NCBI GenBank assembly: GCA_024691145.1
Contig: JAILNW010000175.1
Span: forward strand, 1 to 29,200
DNA from: Lachnospiraceae bacterium
Lineage (GTDB): Bacteria > Bacillota > Clostridia > Lachnospirales > Lachnospiraceae
DNA length: 29,200 nt
Direction of reading: 5' to 3'
A program made the translations under genes and the position numbers. Below the pieces are notes generated by a model that did not search any database, was not told where the DNA came from, and worked only from the letters and a program-made list of their open reading frames with translations. This document shows, piece after piece, positions 7,984 to 15,822 of this stretch (positions within the stretch are counted from its first letter, which is position 1; each line of letters begins with the position of its first letter).

Positions 7984-8997
7984 CTATAATTTTCTCTTCT
8001 TGTCAGCAAGAATTATAAGAACAACCGGAGCTCCAAGTATAGCTGTTACTGTGCTTATACTTAGTTCCGAAGGCGAAAAAAGACTTCTTGCAATAAGGTC
8101 GCATAACATACAGAACATGCTTCCTCCTACAAAACAAAATGGAATCATAATAACAGGCTTTGAAGTTTTAATTAGTTTTTTAACAAGATGAGGTGTGGCT
8201 ATCCCTATAAAAGATATAGGTCCTGCAAATGCCACAACACAGGCCGACAATATGCCTGATAATATAACAAGAAGGACTCTTAGTTTTTTAATATTAACTC
8301 CTGAATTAATGGCATATACATCCCCAAGCTGATAAGCAGACAATGGTTTTGATAACAAAAATACAACAATTGCTGTTATTAGTACTACCACAGTCATTAC
8401 TCTTACCTTCTCCCAGGTCATGCCCGAAAAACTTCCCTGTGACCAGTTATGGAGATTTACTATATCAGCATCATCTGCAAAATTCACAATTAAATCAGTA
8501 ATGGCAGAGCAAATATATCCAATCATAACACCACTTACCACTAACATGGATTTACTGTTTACTTTATCAGACATAACAAGAACAAATCCCATAGCAAGCA
8601 TGGCTCCCACAAATCCAGCAATTATAAGGCTTGCAGAAGTCATTTTTATTGATCTTCCCATCATATAAATCATGGCAATTGCAACTGTCATCTTGGCTCC
8701 AGATGATATTCCAAGTACAAATGGTCCTGCAAGGGGATTATGAAAAAAAGTCTGTAATAAATATCCTGAAAGTGCCAGGGCGCCTCCAAGTATAAGGGCC
8801 GCACAGGTTCTTGGAAGTCTTATATCCCATATAATAAGTCTGTAGTTTTCCTCTCCTCCACCTGACAAAGCTTTAATAACTCCATTTAAAGGAATATTAA
8901 TGCTTCCTATACATACATTTAATATAAAAAATGTTATAACTCCGATAATTAGTATTACACCTGCTGAAATATACCTTCTTCTTCTCTTATCTACCAT
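7984..8997 (-). CDS. BtuC/FecCD-family ABC transporter permease
   Basis: A 337-residue polytopic membrane protein with about ten hydrophobic segments. Family motifs include IRLPRTCAALILGGALALSG, the QTFFHNPLAGPFVLGISSGA loop, and the coupling region FAGPISFIGIATPHLVKKL near the C-terminus. It is the membrane channel for corrinoid, heme or siderophore-type import. I choose the ATG at 8997 (MVDKRRRR) because AGAGG lies six bases upstream; the ATG at 9015 has no site and would abut the previous stop codon. The binding protein gene ends 18 bp upstream. The likely partner ATPase gene is 2.7 kb further down, separated by two unrelated genes. Confidence 0.93.
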   Translation of the reverse strand: MVDKRRRRYISAGVILIIGVITFFILNVCIGSINIPLNGVIKALSGGGEENYRLIIWDIRLPRTCAALILGGALALSGYLLQTFFHNPLAGPFVLGISSGAKMTVAIAMIYMMGRSIKMTSASLIIAGFVGAMLAMGFVLVMSDKVNSKSMLVVSGVMIGYICSAITDLIVNFADDADIVNLHNWSQGSFSGMTWEKVRVMTVVVLITAIVVFLLSKPLSAYQLGDVYAINSGVNIKKLRVLLVILSGILSACVVAFAGPISFIGIATPHLVKKLIKTSKPVIMIPFCFVGGSMFCMLCDLIARSLFSPSELSISTVTAILGAPVVLIILADKKRKL

Positions 8998-9015
8998 ACA
9001 AAACCTCTTTAACAT

Positions 9016-10152
9016 CTATTTTAGTTTAAATAAATATACCATTTCTTCATCTTTACCAGTAAGCATGTTATGGATATCACTAATCATATCTCCTGCTGAT
9101 AGTGACTGCTGGTACATATCACTTGTAGTACACCACACATTGCCATCTTTAACAGCTTTAAAATTCTTTATAACATCGCACTTTTTTACAAGTTCATCTA
9201 CACTCTTTACTCCGCCATCTATGGCACTGCTGTATATTATATAATCGGCATCTTTTCCTTTATTATAAAATTCTTCAACAGGCATATTTATACTGGCTTT
9301 CTTTGTATCACTTTTAACATCTTCAGGTAAATATGTGCCTCCTGCAAGTTCTATCATCTTTGCTATATAATCTGAAGAAGTCCTTGTTGATATAAGTCCA
9401 TTTGAAGTTACATAAAAGAATACAACTGTTTTTCCTGTTTTAGTATCCTCTATAACTTTATTAACTTTTTCTTTTTGTATGTTAAACACGTCCTTTGCCT
9501 TATCTTCTTTATCAGTTAAGGCACCAAAAAATTTTATCCATTCTACTCTTCCAAGTGGATGGTCTTCATAACTTGCATACTCAATAAGTACTGGTATATT
9601 AAAACTTTCCATTTTTTCAATTACCTGAGGAGAATGGCTAATCATGGTATTTTCAATTGCAAGTCTGCAGTTCTTAGCAACAAGCAGTTCATAGTCTGGC
9701 TTGCTGTACTTTCCGGCATACACAATATTACCATTTTCCATCTCTTCTTTAGCTTTATCCACATACCATTCATCTGCTTTTTTACTTGAAAATGTTATTA
9801 AATCCATGGCATCCAGTCCCGCAAACATGTCCATTACACCAGTTGACACCATATATATATCCTTTAATGGCTGATTTATAACAACCATGTCTTTATCTAT
9901 ATCATCAGGGACTTTTTTCCCTTCTGGTATTACTATATAAGAAGTTTTGGCTTCATTTACTGTTAATACTTTATATCCTTCTTTATAATAATCAACCTTA
10001 AATCCCTTGGCATATTCTACTTCCATACTACTTTCATATTCTAATTTTACTTTTTTATCATTTTTCTCTTCATAAGAAGAATCAGGACTGCTACATCCAT
10101 TAAGGATTAGCAGCCCTGCTATCAAGAGAAAAACCTTCCTCTTTAATCTCAT
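9016..10152 (-). CDS. Substrate-binding lipoprotein of a corrinoid/iron-type ABC transporter
   Basis: A 378-residue protein with a lipoprotein signal (basic start, hydrophobic core, lipobox LNGC with Cys20). It would sit on the outer face of the membrane and feed the BtuC-like permease. The mature part fits the class III (BtuF/FhuD, TroA-like) fold: a first lobe containing DMFAGLDAMDLITF, a long linking helix (WIKFFGALTDKEDKAKDVFNIQ) and a second lobe with VVFFYVTSNGLISTRTSSDYI. There is no clear binding-residue signature for the ligand. Its place in a riboswitch-led set points to a corrinoid or cobalt-tetrapyrrole. AAGGAG lies before the ATG. Confidence 0.88.
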   Translation of the reverse strand: MRLKRKVFLLIAGLLILNGCSSPDSSYEEKNDKKVKLEYESSMEVEYAKGFKVDYYKEGYKVLTVNEAKTSYIVIPEGKKVPDDIDKDMVVINQPLKDIYMVSTGVMDMFAGLDAMDLITFSSKKADEWYVDKAKEEMENGNIVYAGKYSKPDYELLVAKNCRLAIENTMISHSPQVIEKMESFNIPVLIEYASYEDHPLGRVEWIKFFGALTDKEDKAKDVFNIQKEKVNKVIEDTKTGKTVVFFYVTSNGLISTRTSSDYIAKMIELAGGTYLPEDVKSDTKKASINMPVEEFYNKGKDADYIIYSSAIDGGVKSVDELVKKCDVIKNFKAVKDGNVWCTTSDMYQQSLSAGDMISDIHNMLTGKDEEMVYLFKLK

Positions 10153-10162
10153 ATATTCTCCT

Positions 10163-11026
10163 TTACTCTGCAGGTGTTAAAGTATCATTATTAAGAGTTA
10201 TAGTGTATTCAATTTCATGAGGTTTGCTCATGGCAACAGTATCTGCTATAACATCTACTGGAACACCTACACTTACAGGTATTTCAAACACAGAATTACC
10301 TTCTGTATTAACTGGCATATATTTTTCTCCATTTACAATCATATAATCATAATTAGGACTGCTCCACTCTATTGTAGCAGTAATATTGCCATCTTTTACA
10401 TTTATGGTTGCAGGTGATGTTATCGTTGCCTTTCCTGAACCGCCCTCTAAACCAGCTTCAATAGTATACTTTCCATCTGCAATGTCTGACTTAAGTCCAT
10501 CCAAAGACATTTTCTGAGGATTAGAAACAGACACCTTGTGATCATACCACTTGCCCTTTGTTCCTAATATAGCCAGATCAAATTCGTCATCAAGATAAGG
10601 AACTACAACATCAAATCCATTAACCTCTTCTGTTAGTCCGTCACTAAAAGTTACAGTATCAACAACAGGCTGAAGGAGTTCTGCCCCTTCTTTCTGTGCG
10701 TCTTCAGCAAGTCCTGGATACAGATTAACTATATTCTTTGACTTTAATGATATATGAATTTTCATAATATCATCTTTTACAGTTAATGTTCCTTTGCCAT
10801 CACAAGCTTCACTTAATCCAAACATACTGCTGTCAGTTTTAAAATCAGCAAGGTATGTTCCATCCTCTATAGATGCTTTTGGTGCTTCTGTCTGCACTGC
10901 TTCTGCAGTTGCTTTTGGTGCAGCTGTATTTTTACTGTTATCTTTTGTATCTTTTTTGCAGCCACTAAATAGTACCATTGAAGCTAATAATACCGCTGCT
11001 GCTAATGTAACTTTATTTTTTTTCAT
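10163..11026 (-). CDS. Lipoprotein with two related beta-rich domains (NEAT-like pattern)
   Basis: A 287-residue lipoprotein (lipobox FSGC, Cys23), then an alanine- and threonine-rich linker and two domains of the same pattern. Domain 1 starts at IEDGTYLADFKT and domain 2 at IADGKYTIEAGLEGGSG. Each has 'xVKDxxxxxxI' strands, and the second ends with AMSKPHEIEYTITL. The arrangement resembles NEAT-like domains that bind heme or related ligands, and such proteins often accompany surface CbiK and FecCD transporters in clostridia (recalled, not checked). The Met and His in the last motif could ligate a metal. It lies between the CbiK-like and binding-protein genes with gaps of 10-19 bp, so a role in capturing the transporter's substrate is likely. 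Confidence 0.65.
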   Translation of the reverse strand: MKKNKVTLAAAVLLASMVLFSGCKKDTKDNSKNTAAPKATAEAVQTEAPKASIEDGTYLADFKTDSSMFGLSEACDGKGTLTVKDDIMKIHISLKSKNIVNLYPGLAEDAQKEGAELLQPVVDTVTFSDGLTEEVNGFDVVVPYLDDEFDLAILGTKGKWYDHKVSVSNPQKMSLDGLKSDIADGKYTIEAGLEGGSGKATITSPATINVKDGNITATIEWSSPNYDYMIVNGEKYMPVNTEGNSVFEIPVSVGVPVDVIADTVAMSKPHEIEYTITLNNDTLTPAE

Positions 11027-11045
11027 ATTTTATCACCTAAAAAAC

Positions 11046-12236
11046 TTACTCTATAACTGCTTTTGTATGAGCAACATACATCTTCTGTACTGCATCAATT
11101 CTGCCAAGTCCGTTAATCTGTACATCAATATTTTCAAATTTTTCTGATGCCTTGAACATACTTAACCAAGAATCTTCATCTTCTCCAGCCATATCGTTGT
11201 TTGCATGATCACCTGCAACAACCATAAGTGGTCTGAGGATTACCTTTTTGTAACCAGCCTCTGCTACAGCTTTAATTACTTCTTCGCAAGCTGTTTCTTC
11301 TGGCTCACCTTCTACAGTTCCGATAAATACATTGTTATATCCTAAATCCTTCATCTGTGACTGCATCTGGCTATATGAAACCTTAGCATTATGTGAAGTT
11401 CCATGTCCCATAAATACAAATGCTACACTGTCAGCATCTGCTGCTTCAATGTTCTCATAACCTGCGACTTTTATTGCTTCCATAGTAATAGCTTCTGCAA
11501 CCGCCTTCTTATCTTCATTAATAACTGTTGCGTCATTTCCTACTTCGCCTAAAAGTGGTAATGCAATTTTTAATGATTCAAACTTATCCTCATATGATTT
11601 AGTTACTTCTACAAGTTCATCGTACTCTGCACCCTTCATAAGGTGTGTTGGCTGTATTACAAGATTCTTAACATTGTTAGCAACTGCTCTGTCAAGTGCC
11701 TGCTGCATGTTATCAATCTTCTCGCCATCTCTTGCCTGTACATGATTTATAATAATCTGTGCAGTAAATGCTCTTCTTACTGACCAGTCTGGATATGCTG
11801 CCTGTATTGCATCTTCAATACCTTTTATATCTTCAGCACGACTGTCATTAAAAGAAGTACCGAAACTTACCACAAGAATTTCATTCTCTCCAATTTCATC
11901 CTGGTTACGAGGATCATCCTTTGAAGCATCTCCTGTATCTCTTCCGAAATAATCAGGATCAGCATCTTCACCCTCAACCATTTCCTTCTGTGCATCAGTA
12001 AGTGCATCCCATGCTGCCTTTGCATCTGCACACTGTTTGTCTGTCTCATCTGTTCTTTCCTGAACATAAATAGCATCAATAAGCTTTGCAACCTCATCTG
12101 CTTTTTCTTTGTCAGTACTTGCTGCCTCTGTCTTTGTGTTAGTTTCCTTGTTTTCTGTTGTTTTCTTGTCTCCACATCCTGTTAAACAAACTGCAGCAAT
12201 CATAGCTGCCATTGCTAAAGTAATAAATTTTTTCAT
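11046..12236 (-). CDS. cbiK: Lipid-anchored CbiK-type sirohydrochlorin cobaltochelatase
   Basis: A 396-residue protein with a lipoprotein signal (lipobox LTGC, Cys21), a charged ~95-residue spacer and a complete CbiK domain from ~residue 118 (ILVVSFGTSFNDSRAEDI). The metal-binding histidines of the family are visible: QPTHLMKG (His198), MGHGTSHN (His278) and VVAGDHANND (His344). CbiK inserts Co2+ into sirohydrochlorin. Most are cytoplasmic, but Desulfovibrio vulgaris has a periplasmic form reported to bind heme, so an exported version may handle tetrapyrrole or metal outside the cell. It is the first gene after the cobalamin riboswitch and precedes the transporter genes. GAGAGGAAAG lies before the ATG. 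Chelatase identity is firm; the external role is inference. Confidence 0.9.
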   Translation of the reverse strand: MKKFITLAMAAMIAAVCLTGCGDKKTTENKETNTKTEAASTDKEKADEVAKLIDAIYVQERTDETDKQCADAKAAWDALTDAQKEMVEGEDADPDYFGRDTGDASKDDPRNQDEIGENEILVVSFGTSFNDSRAEDIKGIEDAIQAAYPDWSVRRAFTAQIIINHVQARDGEKIDNMQQALDRAVANNVKNLVIQPTHLMKGAEYDELVEVTKSYEDKFESLKIALPLLGEVGNDATVINEDKKAVAEAITMEAIKVAGYENIEAADADSVAFVFMGHGTSHNAKVSYSQMQSQMKDLGYNNVFIGTVEGEPEETACEEVIKAVAEAGYKKVILRPLMVVAGDHANNDMAGEDEDSWLSMFKASEKFENIDVQINGLGRIDAVQKMYVAHTKAVIE

Positions 12237-12279
12237 AGTATCTTTCCTCTCATTCTTGTATGAATTTTTATAAATTAAT

Positions 12280-12310
12280 ATTACTGTTCACCTATAATAT
12301 AAACAGTAAT
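12280..12310 (-). other. 9-bp hairpin in the cbiK leader
   Basis: ATTACTGTT (12280-12288) and AACAGTAAT (12302-12310) can pair around a 13-base loop just after the leader terminator's T run and ahead of the cbiK ribosome binding site. Its role is unknown; it could be part of the riboswitch expression platform. Confidence 0.4.
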
Positions 12311-12339
12311 AAAAAAACTCCCTACAACAAGTAAAGAGT
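12310..12339 (-). terminator. Leader terminator between cobalamin riboswitch and cbiK
   Basis: On the minus strand ACTCTTTAC and GTAGGGAGT pair (9 bp, two G-U pairs) around a UUGUU loop and run into seven T residues. Its place downstream of the B12 aptamer and before cbiK fits a transcription-attenuation platform: corrinoid-bound aptamer, termination, less chelatase and importer. Confidence 0.75.
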
Positions 12340-12467
12340 GGATAGAACGTTTATATTGTATATTTTTCACACAACAATAAAATATAAAAAGATAGTTTAC
12401 CTTCTTATATTAAAACGTACAACCATTTTACTCGTGGTTTTGAAGTTAATATAACTTCTGTACAACA

Positions 12468-12655
12468 TATCAGGCAGGTCTCCCGGCTTATAGATCTTAG
12501 TCTTAACCAATCTTCCCAGTTTCCCAGTGATTATATGTGGTCTTAACTCCCTAAATACGGTGACGAGTTCGTACAGGATTCTCACCTGTTTCCCTTTTCA
12601 CCAGAGCCAAACTTATATTAAGTTTCTCTGACACCTGAATGCTTTTAGGTATTTT
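12468..12655 (-). ncRNA. Cobalamin riboswitch
   Basis: On the minus strand the ordered core elements are GGTGAAAAGGGAA, AGGTGAGAATCCTGTAC, CACTGGGAAACTGGGAAG and the B12 box AAGCCGGGAGACCTGCC (12473-12489). These are the hallmarks of the class I cobalamin aptamer, and AGGTGTC near 12635 can pair with GACCTGCC to close it. It lies ~230 bases before cbiK and should repress cbiK and the import genes when corrinoid is plentiful. I could not identify its promoter. Confidence 0.92.
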
Positions 12656-12659
12656 CGAT

Positions 12660-12690
12660 ATAAAAGCCCAAAACATAAAGTTTTGGGCTC
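12660..12690 (-). terminator. Intrinsic terminator of rplJ-rplL
   Basis: AGCCCAAAAC and GTTTTGGGCT (12665-12674 and 12680-12689) form a perfect 10-bp stem with a 5-base loop. On the minus strand it is followed by TTTTAT. It closes the ribosomal operon just ahead of the riboswitch. Confidence 0.85.
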
Positions 12691-12713
12691 TAATATATAA
12701 TAGTTAATTCAAA

Positions 12714-13082
12714 TTATTTTAAAGTAACCTTAGCGCCTTCAGCTTCAAGCTTAGTCTTGATTTCTTCAGCTTCTTCCTTAGAAACGCCTTCCTTAACTGC
12801 CTTAGGAGCTCCGTCAACTAAGTCTTTAGCTTCCTTAAGTCCTAATCCAGTGATTTCACGAACAACTTTGATAACCTTAACCTTAGCTGCTCCAGCCTCA
12901 GTTAACTCTACTGTGAACTCAGTCTTCTCATCTGCTGCTCCGTCAGCTGCTCCAGCTGGTCCAGCAACTACAACACCTGCTGCTGCAGAAACGCCAAATT
13001 CTTCCTCACATGCTTTTACTAATTCATTTAATTCTAAAACAGTTAAGCCTTTGATAGCTTCGATAAATTCCTGATTTGTCAT
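12714..13082 (-). CDS. rplL: 50S ribosomal protein L7/L12
   Basis: A 122-residue protein of standard length. It has the N-terminal dimerisation region (LNELVKACEEEFGVS), an alanine- and glycine-rich hinge (AAGVVVAGPAGAADGAA) and the C-terminal factor-binding domain (KVIKVVREITGLGLKEAKDLVDGAPK). Four or more copies bind the C-terminus of L10 to form the ribosomal stalk that recruits translation GTPases. A GGAGG site precedes the ATG. It follows rplJ by 58 bp and ends at a terminator. rpoB, the usual next gene, is absent. Confidence 0.98.
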   Translation of the reverse strand: MTNQEFIEAIKGLTVLELNELVKACEEEFGVSAAAGVVVAGPAGAADGAADEKTEFTVELTEAGAAKVKVIKVVREITGLGLKEAKDLVDGAPKAVKEGVSKEEAEEIKTKLEAEGAKVTLK

Positions 13083-13140
13083 TTTTAATTACCTCCATTA
13101 ATAATTTAATAATCTTTTAATTTACAAATAATACTAATTC

Positions 13141-13635
13141 TTATGCTGCAGTTTCATTCTTCTCTGCAATCTGCTTAATAACACGAGCAAAGTTTGCAAT
13201 TGGAGACTGTAAGCTGCCAAGTAATCTTGAGATAAGAACATCTCTTGAAGGAATATTTGCAATAACCTTGCATCCTTCTGCATCATAGTATGTTCCGTCA
13301 ATAACTCCGCCTTTGAATTCGATAGCTGGAGCGTCCTTCATGAAATTGTTGATGATTCTTGCTGGTGCTGTTGCATCTTCAATACCGATTGCAACTGCTG
13401 TAGGTCCATCAAGATGTTTAGATAATTCTTCGTATGCAGTTCCTGCAAATGCTCTCTTAAGCATAGTGTTCTTATATACTTTGTAAACAACACCAGCTTC
13501 TCTTAAGTTTTTACGAAGAACAGTATCCTGCTCAACAGTTAATCCACGATAGTCAACTAAAACTATTGCCTGAGCTTTCTCTACATATCCTGATATCTCA
13601 TCAACGATAGGCTGTTTTAACTCAACTTTTGCCAT
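13141..13635 (-). CDS. rplJ: 50S ribosomal protein L10
   Basis: A 164-residue protein starting MAKVELKQP, with the L10 core AIVLVDYRGLTVEQDTVLR, KVYKNTMLKRA and a C-terminal helix region that carries L7/L12 dimers. The ATG at 13635 is fixed by AAGGAGG just upstream and by normal family length; the open frame upstream runs into the leader RNA and is not coding. L10 with L7/L12 normally represses its own messenger RNA through the leader, which is present here. Confidence 0.97.
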   Translation of the reverse strand: MAKVELKQPIVDEISGYVEKAQAIVLVDYRGLTVEQDTVLRKNLREAGVVYKVYKNTMLKRAFAGTAYEELSKHLDGPTAVAIGIEDATAPARIINNFMKDAPAIEFKGGVIDGTYYDAEGCKVIANIPSRDVLISRLLGSLQSPIANFARVIKQIAEKNETAA

Positions 13636-13683
13636 TATGGTGTACCTCCTTATAGATTTTCCACCGCCGTCAAACATTAAGAT

Positions 13684-13714
13684 TAAAAAACCTCTCTGCA
13701 CTGCACAGAGAGGT
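13684..13714 (-). terminator. Attenuator hairpin in the L10 leader
   Basis: ACCTCTCTG and CAGAGAGGT (9 bp, 7-base loop) followed on the minus strand by six T residues lie between the L10-binding region and rplJ. In Firmicutes the L10 leader works by choosing between this kind of terminator and an antiterminator. Confidence 0.8.
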
Positions 13715-13809
13715 AGAATTATCATAAATAAATCTATATATCCTCGGTAGGCGTTTTTTCCCTTATGCCATTCGGCACCTACTGTCTTCGGCAGTGTTGT
13801 TCTCACAAC
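13690..13809 (-). ncRNA. Ribosomal protein L10 leader
   Basis: The 5' leader of rplJ holds the expected pairing AGTAGGTGCC with GCCTACCGAGG around a GAATGGCAT internal region, as in the Firmicute L10 leader where L10(L12)4 binds. It begins a few bases after the promoter and ends in a terminator hairpin. Confidence 0.8.
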
Positions 13810-13815
13810 ATATTT

Positions 13816-13844
13816 AGAATAACATAGATTTATATGCCTGTCAA
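13816..13844 (-). promoter_or_regulatory. Promoter of rplJ-rplL
   Basis: A perfect TTGACA (13839-13844), a 17-base spacer and TATTCT (13816-13821) with TG one base upstream form a strong extended -10 promoter on the minus strand. Confidence 0.8.
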
Positions 13845-13859
13845 CTGTTTTTTTATTTT

Positions 13860-14960
13860 TTATAATACGCTTACAATATCAATATTCTTCCTGTGTGAAA
13901 GGTCTATAAACTCTCCACCTTCTACCTGAATTATTGGTCTTGATAAATAATTCTTATTAATCATAATTATCGTACCGACCTGTCCATTAGATAACTTAAC
14001 AGTAGAATGTAGGTAACTGTCAACAATTCCTGTCAGGAATGTTAATATATACTGTGGTTCAAACTTCTGGAATCCTTCAAACTCGAAGAATTCTATTACT
14101 TCAAACGGACAAAGAGGCCCCCTGTATACACGTGGAGAAGTCATGGCATCATAAACATCTGCTATAGATACAATCTTTGCAAACTTATCTATATTACGGC
14201 CAAGATATCTGTTAGGATATCCGCTTCCATCACATCTTTCATGATGCATAAGCGCTGTATGCTTTATATGATCATCAACATTTTTATTTTTAAGAAGCTG
14301 ATAACCTTTTGTAGTATGTGTTTTTATAATATCATAATCACTGTCCGAAAGTTTTGTAGGGCTGTCCAATATTTCCTTCGGAATGGCAATTTTACCAATA
14401 TCGTGTAATAATCCACACAATGTGAGAATAGATATATCCTGTTCCGAAAAATTAAGCCATTTTCCAAAAACGTTACATATAAGGGATACATTGATACAGT
14501 GAACATATGTATGGTCACTGTGATCTTTCATGCAGTTAAGCATATTTAATAAATGCAGGGAATTACGGCTTTCACTAAGTATTCCGTCTACCTGTAAAAG
14601 TAATTTGTTAGTATCAACATCTTTACCATTAATGAATATATCATTTAATGACGTTTTAAAATCACTTGTAAATTCCTGCATGGCTTCACTAAACTGATGA
14701 TATTCAGGTGTAAGCCTGATAACATTAGAATATGTCTTTCCTTCCTCACCCTTAGGAATACCAAGCTCTTCTTCTGTCTTTGCACCACCATCATCTATTA
14801 TTTCAATTTCGCTGATAGCATAAAATTTAAGTCTGGTTATAATTCTGTCAGATAAGGGAGTATTACTACTAATAAGTAATTTGTTGTTAAATGTATATAT
14901 GTCGTTTGCTACAAGCATTCCTGGCTGTGCCTCACTAACCGCTATGGTTTTTGTGTGCAT
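13860..14960 (-). CDS. HD-GYP domain phosphodiesterase, probably cyclic di-GMP
   Basis: A 366-residue cytoplasmic protein. The first ~120 residues form a DUF3391-like or unclassified N-terminal domain without membrane segments. The HD-GYP domain then shows LLHDIGKIAIP (HD near residue 187), IKTHTTKGYQLL, ALMHHERCDGSGYP (GYP near residue 247) and IVSIADVYDAMTSPRVYR, all the metal-binding motifs of active enzymes. Such proteins hydrolyse cyclic di-GMP to pGpG or GMP. The last ~60 residues form a beta-rich tail (GQVGTIIMINKNY) often seen in this group. AGGAGGG precedes the ATG. It lies 21 bp after the TerD-family gene. The signal sensed is unknown. Confidence 0.92.
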   Translation of the reverse strand: MHTKTIAVSEAQPGMLVANDIYTFNNKLLISSNTPLSDRIITRLKFYAISEIEIIDDGGAKTEEELGIPKGEEGKTYSNVIRLTPEYHQFSEAMQEFTSDFKTSLNDIFINGKDVDTNKLLLQVDGILSESRNSLHLLNMLNCMKDHSDHTYVHCINVSLICNVFGKWLNFSEQDISILTLCGLLHDIGKIAIPKEILDSPTKLSDSDYDIIKTHTTKGYQLLKNKNVDDHIKHTALMHHERCDGSGYPNRYLGRNIDKFAKIVSIADVYDAMTSPRVYRGPLCPFEVIEFFEFEGFQKFEPQYILTFLTGIVDSYLHSTVKLSNGQVGTIIMINKNYLSRPIIQVEGGEFIDLSHRKNIDIVSVL

Positions 14961-14981
14961 AGTATCCCTCCTGTTCTTAAT

Positions 14982-15590
14982 TTATGTATATCTTTTTATT
15001 GCGTGCATAATACCAACGTCATGACTTCCGTTGCCAAGTGCCTCAAATTCCCAGCCATATTCATATCTGTGTATTTCTCCAATAAACATAGATGATAGTT
15101 CTTTATAATCCTGCTGCAGATAAAATCTGCATATTTCATAATTATAATCAACATCAATAAGTGTAATATACATATCATCTATCATATCAAAATCCTGTTT
15201 TCTCTTATCTGCATCATATATGCATCCAATAAACTGGATTTTATCATATTCACTGCCTAATGCATCAAGATATATCTCTATCTGCTCATTATATGCCTCG
15301 CCAGCACTTTCAAAATAAGGCTGTGACAATAACTGTATCGCATTAGTCTTGCTATGTACTCTATTATTGTGGAAAATCAGATCGCTTTGTTCCTGTATGC
15401 GATTATTATCAGCAAGTAAAACTACCGCTATATCACATTCCACAGGAACAGGCTTTACTTTCTTTATCTTAGTAATTAAATTTTCCCTAAATGGAGTCTC
15501 GCTCCAGCCTATATATGCAATAATGTGCCCGCTTGTGTTAACACCATCATGAACTGGTGTCTTATCACCTCTTATCAAACCGACTGCCAT
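14982..15590 (-). CDS. TerD-family protein
   Basis: A 202-residue protein with the TerD pattern: CDIAVVLLADNNRI, LIFHNNR, a run of acidic residues before IEIYLDAL, IQFIGCIYDAD and, near the end, IGEIHRYEYGWEFEALG, followed by a glycine-histidine tail. TerD-family proteins bind calcium and are linked to tellurite or stress resistance and to signalling, but their biochemical role is unsettled. The usual partners (TerC, TerZ, TerY) are not in view, so this is a solitary member next to an HD-GYP gene. The acidic calcium ligands are only partly kept. A run of G residues precedes the ATG. Confidence 0.75.
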   Translation of the reverse strand: MAVGLIRGDKTPVHDGVNTSGHIIAYIGWSETPFRENLITKIKKVKPVPVECDIAVVLLADNNRIQEQSDLIFHNNRVHSKTNAIQLLSQPYFESAGEAYNEQIEIYLDALGSEYDKIQFIGCIYDADKRKQDFDMIDDMYITLIDVDYNYEICRFYLQQDYKELSSMFIGEIHRYEYGWEFEALGNGSHDVGIMHAIKRYT

Positions 15591-15822
15591 ACAGAATGCC
15601 CCCCGATTACTTTTTCATTAAAATATGCAAGGCTATACCGTTGCTATATATATTTCGGCAGAAAATAAATATTTCATCACTATAATTTTCATAACTTTTA
15701 TATTTTCTTTTAAGATTTTATTTTAAATTATTAGTTACTGTTCACGCTTAGAATATATTGCTATCCACAATAAATAATGATAAAATAAAAAATATATCGC
15801 ACTTTGTTAGGAGGAATAACTA
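15591..15822. other. Divergent intergenic region, 232 bp
   Basis: Very AT-rich. It holds the plus-strand promoter at 15758-15786 and the G-rich ribosome binding site of the TerD-family gene. I found no convincing minus-strand promoter and no repeat. Confidence 0.6.
15758..15786 (+). promoter_or_regulatory. Promoter of the DUF4272 gene
   Basis: TTGCTA (15758-15763), a 17-base spacer and TAAAAT (15781-15786) with TG one base upstream lie 36 bases before the gene; AGGAGG follows near 15810. Confidence 0.6.

Noticed and set aside
12397..12585. A 62-residue open frame on the minus strand
   Set aside because: It lies across the cobalamin riboswitch B12 box and core; the RNA structure explains the sequence and there is no ribosome binding site.
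12660..12720. Promoter for the riboswitch-cbiK operon
   Set aside because: No -35/-10 pair with acceptable spacing was found between the rplL terminator and the aptamer, so I did not list one.
12757..13074. Long plus-strand frame opposite rplL
   Set aside because: It mirrors the alanine-rich rplL codons on the other strand and has no supporting start signal.
13636..13806. 57 extra N-terminal residues on L10 in the longest open frame
   Set aside because: This stretch is the L10 leader RNA with its attenuator; the family start MAKVELKQ at 13635 has a strong ribosome binding site.
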